Assembly: GCF_963259705.1 (NCBI RefSeq)
Contig: NC_081840.1
Span: 115,495,074 to 115,559,073 of the forward strand
Direction: 5' to 3'
DNA from: Myotis daubentonii
Taxonomy: Eukaryota; Chordata; Mammalia; Chiroptera; Vespertilionidae
Length of the DNA: 64,000 nucleotides
Part shown: positions 34,597 through 46,800 of the stretch, piece after piece
Position numbering within the stretch: position 1 is the stretch's first letter
Layout: every line of letters starts with the position of its first letter
Notes under the pieces: generated by a model
Databases searched by the model: none
What the model was told of the DNA's origin: nothing
The model's input: only the letters and a program-made list of their open reading frames with translations
Program-made: the position numbers and the translations under genes

Positions 34597-34838
34597 TCCT
34601 ATATAATAGAACTGTAATATGCTAAGTGTCCAATGTTTGGTCGACTGCTCGACCAGTTCCTGTGACGCACACTGACCACCAGGGGGCAGACGCTCCAACC
34701 GGTAGATTAGCTTACTGCTGGGGTCTGACTGATTGGGCCCATCGGGACTGGATGAGAGGGCTGAACATGCCCTGGAGCCCTCCCGTGGTCCCTCCCTGAC
34801 TGGCTGGCCCTCATCACCCCGATGTTCTTGAAGCTTTT
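34597..34838 (+). mobile_element. Helitron 5' segment, joined directly to the previous 3' end
   Basis: Starts TCCTATATAATAGAAC at the base following the upstream CTAG, then AATATGCTAAGTGTCC and CACTGACCACCAGGGGGCAGACGCTCC, the HeliBat 5' region. It fades out before the hAT at 34847 without a hairpin-CTAG end. Confidence 0.88.
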
Positions 34839-34846
34839 CTTTATAG

Positions 34847-35468
34847 CAAGCATGCCAAACTCAAAAGCTAACACAGGCCAAATAAACAAGGTTTAAGTTT
34901 ATGTGGGCTGCAAAAAAACAAAAACTTCAATTTTCATAGAAATGTAGGTTTATTTCAATAGAGACATGCTGAATACAAAGGGCTGAAATAAATGAGTAAT
35001 CGTTAACATAAAATAATAGAACATTTTAATAAAAAATTAATATTTTTTCTTGAACATTAAATTAACAGACACTGAATAACTGCACAAATTAATAAGCATA
35101 ACACAAATAAACCTATTTTTCTTGTTCTCCTAAAGCAAAATATTTCCTGTTGTGCACACCAAGCAAGTCAGTCCAAGACTTATGACATGCGAATCGACTG
35201 CTAAAATACTTGCTGCTGGTATTACAGGAGAGAAATGGTGCGTCTGCAAGTAAGGTGCGTAAGGGAAATGAATGCAACACGATTATAGTAATCAGTCATT
35301 AGTGAATGTTGTAGTTTGTTATTAATAATTATGTATAACAGGATATTGTAAAAATTAAGTTACGAAATTTTTATTAAACATTTCTTACATACCATTATAT
35401 TGGCTGGGCAGCAAAAATATTTGTTGTGGGCCGCATGCTGCTCGTGGGCCATGAGTTTGACATGCTTG
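34847..35468 (+). mobile_element. Non-autonomous hAT, 622 bp
   Basis: Terminal inverted repeats CAAGCATGCCAAACTCA / TGAGTTTGACATGCTTG and an 8-bp target duplication CTTTATAG / CTTTACAG (34839-34846, 35469-35476; one mismatch). The subterminal GTGGGCCGCA.. / ..TGTGGGCCGCATGC are also inverted. AT-rich interior with no transposase frame. Distinct from SPIN and the OC1-like family. Confidence 0.92.
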
Positions 35469-35795
35469 CTTTACAGTCATTTCTCAAATGTGTATAAATT
35501 GCCTTGTGCCAGCATGGAGAGTCCTTTTAACATCTCAACTCAGATTTCAGAGGAAGACTCATTAATTAGGGCTTTTCAGACAAACTCCCTCAATGACAAA
35601 AAGCTGCTTACACAGTACTAAGGTGATACTAAAGTTCAAACTTCATGTGTCATTGTGCGTGTGTGTGAGTAATATCCCTTTGAAGCCAAAATTTTCATTT
35701 TCAAGTTTATAGTGTTTCACTTTTGTTGATTTTGTCTTGTTCCTCCAACTAGATTAAAAAACTTTGGGGGGAATATCATGGTGTTATTTGTCTTT

Positions 35796-35991
35796 TCCTT
35801 CCTTCCTTCCTTCCTTCCTTCCTCCCTCCTTCCCTCCCTTCCTTCCTTCCTTCCTTCCTTCCTCCCTCCTTCCCTCCCTTCCTTCCTTCCTTCCTTCCTC
35901 CCTCCCTCCTTCCTTCCTTCCTTCCTTCCTTCCTTCCTTCCTTCCTTCCTTCCTTCCTTCCTTCCTTCCTTCCTTCCTTCCTTCTTTCCTG
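35796..35991. repeat. (CTTC)n / (GAAG)n microsatellite
   Basis: About 195 bp of CCTT units with interspersed CCCTCC variants, perfectly polypyrimidine on the + strand. The long open frames in all registers here are artefacts of the repeat. Confidence 0.98.
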
Positions 35992-36054
35992 TATCTCTCC
36001 AACACACTCACAGTTTTTAGCATATAAAAACACACCATAGATACTCATGACATT

Positions 36055-36178
36055 TTTTCATGCTAGACTATAACCTTGAGAGAAGGAATTATCTATGTTG
36101 TTCATCATTATAATTCCAGTGTCCAGTACCTGGATATAGCAGGTGCTCACTAAATTTTCAGAATAAATAAATGAATAG
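36055..36178 (+). mobile_element. L2 LINE 3' end
   Basis: Order GACTATAACCTTGAGAG, CCAGTGTCCAGTACCTGG, AGCAGGTGCTCACTAAATTTTCAGAATAAATAAATG matches the L2 3' terminus. Confidence 0.75.
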
Positions 36179-36226
36179 TGAATTTTGTTGGCTAGTTGAT
36201 TGATTCAATGATTTTCATAAGTACTA

Positions 36227-36491
36227 TTTGTTTTATTTCATTTATTTTTTAAAACCCATCCCCACCATGTTTACTTGTTTATTTTTTAATATATTTTTAT
36301 TGATTTCAGGGAAGAAGGGAGAAGGAGAGAGACATAGAAACGTCAATGATGAGAGAGTCATTGATCAGCTGTGTCCTACAAGCCCTCCAGTGGGGATTGA
36401 GCTCACAACCCAGGCATGTGCCCTGACTGGGAATCAAACTGTGACCTGGTTCATAGGTCGACGTTCAACTACTGAGCCATGCCAGCAGGGC
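36227..36491 (-). mobile_element. VES SINE with ~55-bp 3' transduction
   Basis: Antisense SINE body 36283-36491. The direct repeat CATAAGTACTA is at 36216-36226 and 36492-36502, but about 55 bp of non-SINE sequence (containing AAACCCATCCCCACCATG) and a second T-rich run lie between the left repeat and the SINE tail. This is best read as readthrough 3' flank copied with the SINE. Confidence 0.8.
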
Positions 36492-36502
36492 CATAAGTAC
36501 TA

Positions 36503-37242
36503 CTTAAAAGACACTTACTAAAACCCCTAGAAACTCCAGAGAAGCCCCAAAGCAGTGGATACTAAATACATAAATGGCTGGCTGTATTTTGAATGAAGAC
36601 AGATTTCTGGCTCAGATGTACAATTAAGTTAAGAAATTTGTGTTGGCTATAACTTTTGGCCCATCTACTAGTACAGAACTCTCCTCGAGAGAGCCAGAGC
36701 ATCAGTATAGAGGAGATTGGAAAATTGTTTTTATCTCAAATCCTTCTTAAGCTCTAGCATGAGAGTCTCTCTTTTATTTTTCTTACCTTGGCAAAGAGCT
36801 TGCAGTGCTGGTCCCCATGTATCTTTAGGCATGTATCTTTAGATCTGGCATAAAACTGTGCATGTTCTTAACTTGGGTGAAACCTACTGTCAAAGTGAGC
36901 TGTCCTATTAGAACCAAATGCTATCTTCTGATAGCATCACTTACCAGTCAAGTTAATGTATTCTGATTATTTTCCTGATGTTAATGAGTTTCTAACAAAG
37001 TTAGCTGAGCTAACATGTTAAACTATTTAACAATATATGTAATATGGTGAACTCAATGAGACTCTGGTACTATAATTATTTTCTATGGGGATTTTAAAGG
37101 CCATTTAGCATGTGTTTATGTTTAGTTCATTAGTTTCATAAAGGTCTTTGGAGATTCTTTTCTCCAATCATCGAAACCTTTTTATATAAAGTAACATTTA
37201 TGTACTTATTTATCTTAAAAATAGTGTTTGCTAAAAGTAAAA

Positions 37243-37284
<42 letters not shown>

Positions 37285-37439
37285 AGAAAAAGTCTTCTGA
37301 GTATCTCACAGGGGAAAACCACAGGTCATTCATATAAAGTTGGCTAAAGTTTATTATTCTACATTAGGCACATTGTTTTTCATTTTTATTAACATGTAAA
37401 AGATGTGTTTAGGGACATAGAAGTTTAGTTTCCTCTTGT
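36503..37439. other. Unassigned, with (GA)n at 37246-37282
   Basis: No gene seen. An AG/GA microsatellite of about 37 bp is clear; the rest is AT-rich and unassigned. Confidence 0.5.
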
Positions 37440-37885
37440 TATTACATTGAATTCTTTAGTTATAGCCTATAGAATTATATCCAAATTCCTCACCTTTAAA
37501 ATCTGGCTTTTTAAGATTGAGTCAAAGCCTATGTGTAGAAATTTATTTCTCGCCTCACTCATATACTTTTCATTTTAGCCAAAAAATTTACCATTCACAA
37601 ATGTGCCTTTGATTATGCTATTTCCTCTGCCTGGGGTGTTGTTCTCTTGTGTTTCCTTTTCCTTATCTCTAGATCCAAAAATAGTCTTACCTTTCCCAGC
37701 TTCTCTTTGCTGTATGAGCCTTTTGAAACTTTATTCAGTCCCTTGCGTATATCTTATCATCCCTGCTAGACTTTAATGAGCCTCTTTGGTAGAAGAAACA
37801 TGTCTGGTTCTTATCCAGGTATCCCAGAACCTAGCCTAGCATACTGTATTTTGTAGGTTCTCAATTAATGTTTTAAACAGAATTA
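37440..37885 (+). mobile_element. L2 LINE 3' region
   Basis: Long L2 match in order: CCAAATTCCTCACC, TCTGCCTGGGGTGTTGTTCTC, CAGCTTCTCTTTG, AGACTTTAATGAGCCTCTTTGG, CCCAGAACCTAGCCTAGCATACTG, GTAGGTTCTCAATTAATGTTTT. Diverged, no frame. Confidence 0.8.
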
Positions 37886-38049
37886 TGTCATGTGTAAGGA
37901 ATTGCCTGAGCCTGAAGAGTCTGAGCTGAAAACAGTAGCAAAAACTCACACACTCTTAATATCCCAAACCCAAACTATAGTCAGCTCTGAATTAGTAAGA
38001 TAGTTTCATCTCTGACCAAATTAATCTTTTGGAGGAGATATTTCATATA

Positions 38050-38205
38050 GAGTTTGGTGGCAGAAAGATTTGAGTTCACTTTATGACCTTATGAAAATGA
38101 CTGAAACCCCAGTCTTCTCATTGTTAATATGGGAAAATAGAGTTTCCACCTGATAGAGTTGTTGTGAGGATTAAAAAAATATGTAAAGACTTAGTAAACA
38201 TCAAA
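38050..38205 (+). mobile_element. MIR SINE
   Basis: Core-SINE order: GATTTGAGTTCACTTTATGACC, the CTTCTCATTGTTAATATGGGAAAATAG box, GTTGTTGTGAGGATTAAA and GTAAAGACTTAGTAAACA. Confidence 0.75.
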
Positions 38206-40039
38206 AGTCAAGACATAGAATACCAGTTCAATCTGGTCCCTGGGGAGACACCAGGGTCTCTGGGGTTTCCACATCAGAAAGTGGGTGTTACCTGGAAGTT
38301 TCATTGGATAAAATATAGAGCTTCAAGGGTTACATTTACCTTGCTTTGGATTGGTGAATCGATCTGATGACTGGCTCTGCTTTTCAGTTTTATGTTACCT
38401 TTTATCCTTTCTGCAGGATCAGTGCACCAGGAAATGATTGCGGTCTTACTTAATCAGAACACAAACCTCTCTAGTCTGGTGCTCTATCTGATGGGATCAA
38501 GGGACCCAAAACCTTGCTCAAGAGAACTCAAAGGACATAGGAAGCTCTTCCTGACAAAGGGCCTCCTGCTTCAAGGGGAGCTGAAATGTTCTAATGATGT
38601 TCATTTTCATGAGGCACTGTGATATAACAATCACACATACACAAAAGACAATCATAAGTTCTGATGTATGATTCATGTGGGAAAATATACTTATTTGATA
38701 TTTCCTATTCTGTAATGTTATTTGTTATGCTAATAAAATGTACTTTTTATAGTTTATATATATTCTAGATAAATTATATAATTGGTTATTATTATTTATC
38801 TTTGTATTTGTGAGATACAAGTCAGTATACCACTCATTTTCAAAAGCTGAGACAGATTCATAGTAGTGAAGTGCTTTTGGTGTGAGAAAAACTTCTTATG
38901 AAAGGATTTCAACTACGAGTATTCTCAGTTGAAGGATTATATAGTTTTAAAATCCTCAAGCCAAATTTTGTTTTTTGTGTTTTTTTTTGATAAATAGATC
39001 TGGAACATGAACAGAGATTGTTATTACTGTGATGTGGCAATAAGAGAGAATACTAACTTTAAGTGACAGTCACTTCTTACACACTTAACATTTTCATAAC
39101 AGTTTCTCCAAATTCTACAGAAAGAAAGTGCTGAAATGTGAATGATCTGACTGAGTCATGCTCAAGGGAATTCAGTTATTCTTAATTTCTGTGGGTTATT
39201 GAACCCAAGCATTTAATTTATTTCCTGTCATCTGTTTCTTGGCTTGTATATTGGAGTGAATAAAGGGTAAGTGAGTTTATATCACACCCTAGAATTGGAA
39301 ACAGTGTTAGAAATCTTCCCAATACAAGTAGTCCCACTATACTATCCCTGATAGATGAACCTGAGCTGCATTTTGTACATTTTCCAAGATGAACTAATTT
39401 ATCAATTTGGCCTACTCAAGTTTTCAAAATGTTTGAATTATTAGAAAGTTCTCTTCTTTCTTTTACTCCTTCTCTTTCTATCTTCTTTCTCTAAGTGAAA
39501 ATTGACTTATTTATGCTTCCACTCACTGGTCATCCAAAACTATATAAATGGTCCAGATTTTTCTTCCAGACCGGAGTCCTTTTTGTGATTGACACCATCT
39601 CTCATGATAGCCCCATAGAGTCTGATGTCAGGGATTCACACCCCGGTGTCCTCAGTCATTTCTCAAGGACAGGTTTCCGAGCCCCTAACTCTCCTGGGGA
39701 CACTTCTCTTTTAGTTTATCAGTGTCACTCTCAACAGTTGGAATCCAGACTGGAAGTTGTGTTGTGGACAATGAACTATGCCTTCCAAGTCCTAAGCACT
39801 CTAGTCTATCAACTAGTAATAGAAATATTCAACACCAGACTTCTTCCAAATTTACATTTGTGCTACATCCATCATATTATTAGTTCATATTGTGATGGCT
39901 ATTGAAACCCAGGGGTCTTTCTTTAAAAAATAACTTTATTTTATAACAGATATAAACTATTTTTATTATAGAAACTTTAGAAAGTATAGATAAGAAAATA
40001 AAACCACCTAATTAAATCCTTCATGCGTTAAAAATGTGT
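38206..40039. other. Unassigned stretch
   Basis: Includes the longest open frames outside recognised transposons (38392-38622 and 39495-39905, 76 and 136 codons). Neither shows a recognised domain, a repeated motif or convincing splice signals, and both sit in ordinary AT-rich DNA; most likely chance. Confidence 0.4.
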
Positions 40040-40128
40040 ATTTTAAATACACATACACACACATATATTATATATGTATATATTATATATATATTATATA
40101 TATATAATATATATATAATTTATATGTT
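40040..40128. repeat. AT-rich simple repeat (TATA/CACA)
   Basis: ACACATACACACACATATATTA followed by alternating TATATA blocks; self-complementary, so prone to cruciform or slippage. Confidence 0.93.
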
Positions 40129-40614
40129 TTAAAAAAGTGGATAATACTAGACATCTCTTAGACTACAGGAAAAAACAGCTTTCCTCTGCTTAGTTCTTTA
40201 GTTCTTGATGTTATTTTCTTGGCTCTAACAGCCACAGCTGTTGGGGAGCCACTTGCCACTCCTTACTGGGCCATTCGCGGGCCTGCCTAGCTGGATTTTC
40301 TCCTGAAACCTGGTATTCTATCTTCAATACTATGTTCTGGCAGCCTGGATCTCTGTAGATGACCTTATCTTCTTGATGTAAAATTTTACTCTCATGCCCT
40401 TTTTAAAATTAGATTTATATCTCTGGGAATAAGTACTATCTTTCTATTGTTATAGTCCAGAAATTAATATGGCTTCTGTATCATAGATTTTCTGAAATAT
40501 TCCTAATAATTTGAGAAACAAAAGATTAAACGTGACTTATTTTTTAAAATTTTTGTAAATACTTTTGTATCAATTGATTGAAAACTTAGAAAACATTCCT
40601 TGTTAGTCTTTCCA

Positions 40615-40925
40615 ACAGGCAACCTTTTGTCAGACGAAGTAATGTACAAACCAGAGCCTGTCACCCCTTAGTAGCACCTCGCTCTCAGGGTAAAGTGCAC
40701 ACTGCTCGGTGCCCTCTTCAGTCCTATGTCTCAGCAAGCTGTCTTGGTTTTTACGGCCAGTCATTTTATACTTCCTTTATCTCAGACACACATGTGGCCA
40801 TTTTTCCCTCTGTACCTCTGCTCAATTTCTCTGCTCCCCTTTCTCGACCTGTGAACTATTACTTAGCCTTTAAGATCTGGTTCAGGCATCACATCCTCTA
40901 GGAAGTCTTTCTTGTTTTTTCCCTA
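40615..40925 (+). mobile_element. L2 LINE fragment
   Basis: L2 3' landmarks: CAGCAAGCTGTCTTGG-like region, TTCCCTCTGTACCTCTGCTC, TTACTTAGCCTTTAAGATCTGGTTCAGGCATCACATCC and TAGGAAGTCTTTCTTG. Confidence 0.75.
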
Positions 40926-41744
40926 CTCCTTGACAAATGGACCAGATGACGAGGATAGTGAGACTGAACTGAGTGCACATTCCTCTGGGTTGCTTTGGCT
41001 GCATCACCTTCCTCTCTCCACCATGATCATGAAATCCTGGTAAGAAAAGTCACAAGTAAATAAAGTGAATATGAATGAGAGGAAAAGCAGCCTGTGGTTT
41101 AGCTAGCTCCACCCACAGGGGAGGTCTGGAAAGGAACTTTGGAGAGGTTTGAGAAGCAGACATATAAAATCAAGAGGGAAAGAGTATTGATTGTATCTGA
41201 ATACAGGGTAAAACAATCCTGCCAGATTTAGCTGTGGTCAATGTAGGCAATAAACTGAACATGGGCATGACTGAATTGCCTCACATGCCTTGTCTGATGC
41301 CACTGCCAGATTGTGGTGGGGATCTGAGGGAGGGGGCAGTGGAGCAACAACACTTAGGCATGGCTGTGAGCTATAGCAGACTCTCCTTGAAGAGATCCCA
41401 GATGGCCAGCTCAGAACAGGATGGGAAACCGGCTCATACAGTTTTCAAATGTCTCTGTTTCTAAATATGTGGCTATCATTCCCCACAATAGGCATTCTTT
41501 CTCATAAGTCCTTCCTTGGGCTGTGCCATGTTCCTGGACCCCTTCTCTCATCCCATGCCCGTTTCTCTCCTTTTATAGTGTAAGTCCTAGCACTTAACAC
41601 TTTCACTTCCTTCTCACCCTTTCCAGCTTGCCAGTGAAAAGTTCAAAATTCCTCTCAGTCTGTGCCCCAGACAAGGGTTTCTACCTTTGCATAACCAGAA
41701 AAGATCATTAATGAGCTTTTCTAAACAAAATAGTTGGATTTTTA
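40926..41744. other. Unassigned stretch
   Basis: Nothing recognised; the 76-codon frame at 41234-41464 has no support. Confidence 0.45.
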
Positions 41745-41955
41745 AAAAATATATATTTTTATTGATTTCAGAGAGGAAGGGAGCAGGAGAGAAAGATAGA
41801 AACATCAATGATGACAGAGAATCATTGGTCAGCTGCCTCCTACACACCCCCACCAGGGATTGAGCCTGAAACCTGGGCCTGTGCCCTGACCAGGAATCAA
41901 ACCTTGACCTCCTGTTCATAGGTCAATGCTCAACCACTGAGCCATAACGGCTTGG
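41745..41955 (-). mobile_element. VES SINE
   Basis: Antisense copy: ATATATTTTTATTGATTTCAGAGAGG, AACATCAATGATGACAGAG, and head complement CAATGCTCAACCACTGAGCCATAACGGCTTGG. Flanks TTGGATTTTT and TTGATTTTAT are the likely diverged target duplication. Confidence 0.92.
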
Positions 41956-42125
41956 AAAAACACTTGATTTTATTAACTTAAATAGTGACTTCAGAGACAA
42001 CTGTAGTCATTTCTTTCTAAAAGCAAACTTTCTAAAGTCTTTCTGGTGGTGTGGTGTTGAGGGAGATGAGAGAGAACTCTGGTGGAGGAGACAGAACTTT
42101 GGTCTCAGAAGACATTGAGACAACA

Positions 42126-42481
42126 GGGAGGGACCTGGAGACTACTATGCTGAATGAAATAACCAATCAGAGAAAGATAGATATCACATGATCTCACTTT
42201 TATTTGTGGAATCTAATGAATAAATTGAATTAACCAACAAAATAAGATCCAAGACATGGAGTCATGGAATAGACTGATATATCTTGGTGTTGTGAATATT
42301 GGGGGGGAGGGGATACGAGAGGAGATAAACCAAAGAACTTATATGAGTAGCCCATGGACACACAATAAAAGACCTGGGGATGAGGTAGGGACTGGGTGGA
42401 GAGGGCATAAAGGGGGGGAGGTGGAGAAATGTGGGACATTAGTAATACTATCAATAATAAAATATATATGTATATATTTTT
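42126..42481 (+). mobile_element. L1 LINE 3' end, 5'-truncated
   Basis: Carries the L1 3' terminus seen also at 47.9-48.2 kb: GAATGAAATAACCAATCAGAGAAAG, CACATGATCTCAC, CAAAGAACTTATATGAGTAGCCCATGGACACAC, then AATACTATCAATAATAAAAT and a tail. It served as the target for the larger L1 directly downstream. Confidence 0.9.
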
Positions 42482-42951
42482 AAAAGGCCTTGACTCTACC
42501 CCAGCTGCAGTGTCCAGGTTGCAGAGTTGCACGCCACCCTCACTGTGTTCTCTGGGTAACAGATTCACAGGTGACCCCGGTTGTGGGCTCCAGGACCCTG
42601 CAGTGAGTCACACACCGGTGGGACCTTGCATTTACCCTCGCCATGGAAGCCAGGACCCTGAGAAGATACAAAACAGCTTGTATGATGAGATAGGGGGTGA
42701 GCCACATAATCAGACAACCTGTGAGGAGACTCTATCCATGAATGGGACAATAACATTCAAGACCCAACTGCATCAGGAGAACCCAACTAACTCAAGTAGG
42801 GGGATTTCCTAGAACACCCAGCTCAGGAGATCTGAGAGATGACACCCTGGGTCCCACAAAATACCTACTACATAGGACCACTGCCCCCAAAATATGGGTG
42901 GCATAGAAGTTTGATCTAAGACGTAGAAACAAATATAAAGGTACAGCAAAA

Positions 42952-43860
42952 ATGGAAAGACAAAGAAACAATCCCCAAAAGAAAGAAAGGGAAGAATTGC
43001 CAGAAAAGGAACAAAATGAAATGGATGCAAGTAATTTGACAGACAAAGAATTCAAAGTAATGGTTATAAGGATGCTCAAACATCTGACTAAGAATTACAA
43101 GCAACTCAAAAGAGAATTATAAGGAGCTGAATGAAAAATACACCATCATGGATAAGAATCAAGAGGAAGTGAAGACTGACATAGCTGCAATAAAGAACAA
43201 CCTGGAAGGTTTCAACAGTAGACTAGAAGAAGCTGAGGACGGAATAAGTGAGAAGACAAGGTAGAAAAACACACAATAATAGCAGCAATTGGAAAAAATA
43301 ATAAAAGATCAGGAGGAGAGTTTAAGGGAGCTGTGGGAAAACATAAAATGAAGCAACATCCGCATATTAGAGGTGCCAGAAGAGAAGAAGCTGAGCATGG
43401 AATAGAAAACCCACTTGAAAAAATAATGACAGAAAATTTCCCTGACTTGGGGAAGAAAAGAGTCAGGCAAGTCCAGGAAGCACAGAGTTCCAATTAAGAT
43501 GAATCCCAAAAGACCCACACCAAGACACATCATAATTAAAATGGCAAATGTTCAAGGCAAAGAAAGAATCTTAAAGGCCCCGAGAGAGACAGAAAGTTAC
43601 CTACAAGGGATCTCCTATTAGACTATCAGATGATTTCTCAATAGAAACATATTAGTCCAGAAGGGAGTGGCATGAAGTACACAAAGTAATAAAAAGCAAG
43701 GGACTGAATCCAAGACTACTCTATCCAGCAAGGCTATAATTTAAAATTAAAGGTGAAATCAGGAGCTTTGCAGACAAAAAAAGTCTAAGGGAGTTTATTA
43801 CCACCAAAGCAGCAATGCAAAAAATCCTAAAGGGACTGTTGTAAGAAGAAGAAATAGAAA
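42952..43860 (+). pseudogene. L1 ORF1 remnant
   Basis: Starts at an ATG giving MERQRNNPQKKERE and continues through the coiled-coil (NEKYTIMDKNQEEVKTDIAAIKNN, LEEAEDGISE) into the RNA-binding part (NIRILEVPEE, MNPKRPTPRHIIIKM). Nonsense codons and frameshifts occur from about 43262 on. ORF1p would be the L1 RNA chaperone; this copy cannot make it. End position approximate. Confidence 0.85.
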
Positions 43861-43899
43861 GAGAGGGAGGAACACAGACATAAAGAATTAAAAAGCCAA

Positions 43900-46800
43900 C
43901 AAAAAAGTCCCTATCAATAATAACCTTAAACATAAATGCATTAAATGCTCCAATCAAAAGACATAGGGTAGCTGAATGGATAAGAAAACATAACCCATAT
44001 GCTTTCTACAAGAGACCCACCTCAGAACAAAGGACTCACACAGACTGAAAGTAAAAGGAAGGGAAAAAATTCTTCAGGCAAATGGAAATGAAAAAAAGCT
44101 GGGGTAGCAATATTTATATCTGACAAAATAGATTCAAAGTGAAAGCCATAACAAGAGATAATGAAGACCACTTCATAATACTAAAGGGATCAATACAACA
44201 AGAGGATATAACCCTGATAAACATATATGCACCCAATGCAGGAGCATCCAAATGCATAATAAAACTTCTGGAAGATATCAAGGGAGAGATCAACAGTAAT
44301 ACAATCATAGTACTGGACTTTAATATCCCATTGAAATCACTGGATAAATCTAGACAAAAAATCAACAAGGAAACAGCAATCCTAAATAACTCACTAGATC
44401 AGATGGAACTAATTGACATCTTCAAAGCATTTCACCACAAAGCTACAGAATATACATTCTTCTCAAGGGTACATGGCATATTTTTAAAGACAGACCACAT
44501 ATTAGAACACGGGCTAAGTCTCTTCAAATTCAAGAAGATAGAAATCATATCAAGCATCTTCTCAGACCACAATGGCATAATATTAGAAATCAACTACAAT
44601 AAAAACACTCAAAAACAATCAAACACATGGAGGCTAAACAGCATGCAATTAAATAATGAATGCGTTACCAAGAGGTTAAAGAAGAAATAAAAACCATCCT
44701 GGAAAAATGACAATGAAAACACCACAATCCAAAATCTATGGGACACAGTGAAAGTAATCCTAAGAGGGAAGTTCATAGCACCACAGGCCTACCTCAAAAA
44801 AAAAACAACAAAAAAAAAACCACCCAAAAAACAACACGAAAAACTGGTAATAAGTTATCTAATCATAAAACTTCAAGGATTAGAAAGAGAGCAAAGAGAA
44901 AAGCCCAGAGTAAGTAGAAGGAGGGAAATAATAAAGATAAGAGCAGAAATAAATGACATAGAGACAAAAAAGAAAGAATAGAAAAGATCAATAAAAAATA
45001 TGAGCTGGATATTTAAAAGGATAAACAAAGTTGATGAACCTCTAGCCCAGTGGTTCTCAACCTGTGGGTCATGACCCCTTTGGTGGTCCAACGACCCTTT
45101 CACAGGGGTCGCCTAAGACCATCCTGCATATCAGATATTTACATTATGATTCATAACAGTAGCAACATTACAGTTATGAAGTAGCTAAATACAAAAATAA
45201 TTTTATGGTTGGGTCACAACATGAGGAGCTGTATTTAAAGGGCCAGAAGGTTGAGAACCACTGCAGCCAGACTCACCAAAAAACAGAGAGAGAGGACCCA
45301 AGTAAACAAAATCAGAAATGAAAGAGTTGAAGTAACAATTTCCCCCACAGAAATACAAAGTATCATAAAAAATACTATGAATGACTTTATTCCAACAAAT
45401 GGGGCAATCTGGATGAAATAGACATATTACTAGAAAAATACAACCTTCCAAAACTCAATCAGGAAGAATCAGAAAACCCGAATAGGCCAATAACAACTGA
45501 TGAATTTGAAGCAGTACTAAAAAAAAACTCCCAGCAAAAAAAGCTCCTGCCCAGACAGAGTCCAGGAGAGTTTTACCAAATATTCAAAGAAAAACTAACA
45601 CATGCTCTCTTCAAACTACTCCAAAAATTCAAGAGGAAGGAACACTTTCAAAGTTTTTCTATGAGGCCGGTATTACCCTAATCCCAAAATGAGACAAAGA
45701 CAGAACAAAGAAATATCCCTGAAGAACATAGACACTAAAATCCTCAACAAAGTTTTAGCAAATTGGATCCAGCAATACATTAAAAAGATGATACATCATG
45801 AGCAACTGGGATTTATTCTGATAATGCAAGGCTGGTTCAATATTTGCAAATCAATAAATGTGATACAGCACATAAACAGATTACAAGACAAAAATTACAT
45901 GATCATATCAATTGATGCAGAAAAAGCATTTAACAAAATCCAACACTTTTATTTTTGATAAAAGCTCTCAGCAAAACGGGAATAGAGGGATCATACTTCA
46001 ATATGATAAAGGCCTATATGACAAACCTACAGCCAACATCATATTCAATGGGCAAAAAGTAAAACCATTTCCCCTAAGAACTGGAACAAGACAGGGATGT
46101 TTGCTTTCATCATTCTTGTTCAACATAGTACTGGAAATCCTAGCCACAGTGATCAGACAACAGAAGAAATAAAAGGTATCCAAATTGGAAAGGAGGAAGC
46201 AAAACACTTATTATTTGCAGATAACATGATACTGTACATATAAAATCCTAAAGACTCCATTAAAAAACTACTAGATTTAATAGATGAATTCAGAAACATA
46301 ACAGGATACAAAATTAACACCCTCAAATCCATAGCATTTTTATATATGAGTAGTAAAGTCTCAGAAAGAGAAATTATAAAAACAATCCCATCTTACCATT
46401 ACAACAAAAATATTAAGATACTTGGGAATAAACTTAACCAAGGAGGTAAAACACCTTATTCAGAAAACTACAGGACGATGTAAAAAGAGATAGAGGAAGA
46501 TATAAAACAACTGGAAAAATATACCATGTTTATGGATTGGTAGAATCATCATCATTAAAATGTCCTTACTACACAAAGCAATCTTTAGATTCAATGCAAT
46601 CCCTATTAAAATACCAATGGTATATTTCTCAGATCTCTAACAAATACTCCAAAAATTTATATGGAGTAAAGAAAAAGACCTGGAATAGCCACAGCAATCT
46701 TGAAAAAGAAGAACAAAGTTGGAGGGATCACAATGCCAGATATCAAGTTATACTACAAAGCCACTGTACTCAAAACAGCCTGATACTGGCACAAGAACAG

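Noticed and set aside
35796..35991. Possible CRISPR-like or satellite array
   Set aside because: Unit is 4 bp with variants; a simple microsatellite, not spaced repeats.
35717..36048. Long open frames in several registers, rich in GRKE or LPSF repeats
   Set aside because: They are translations of the (CTTC)n microsatellite and carry no gene signal.
38392..38622. Possible exon after a TTTCTGCAG acceptor-like string
   Set aside because: No matching donor with a long continuous frame, no protein family recognised; pyrimidine-AG strings are common by chance.
39495..39905. 136-codon open frame, longest outside recognised transposons
   Set aside because: No recognised domain, no promoter or splice context; at this AT content a frame of this size is not surprising.
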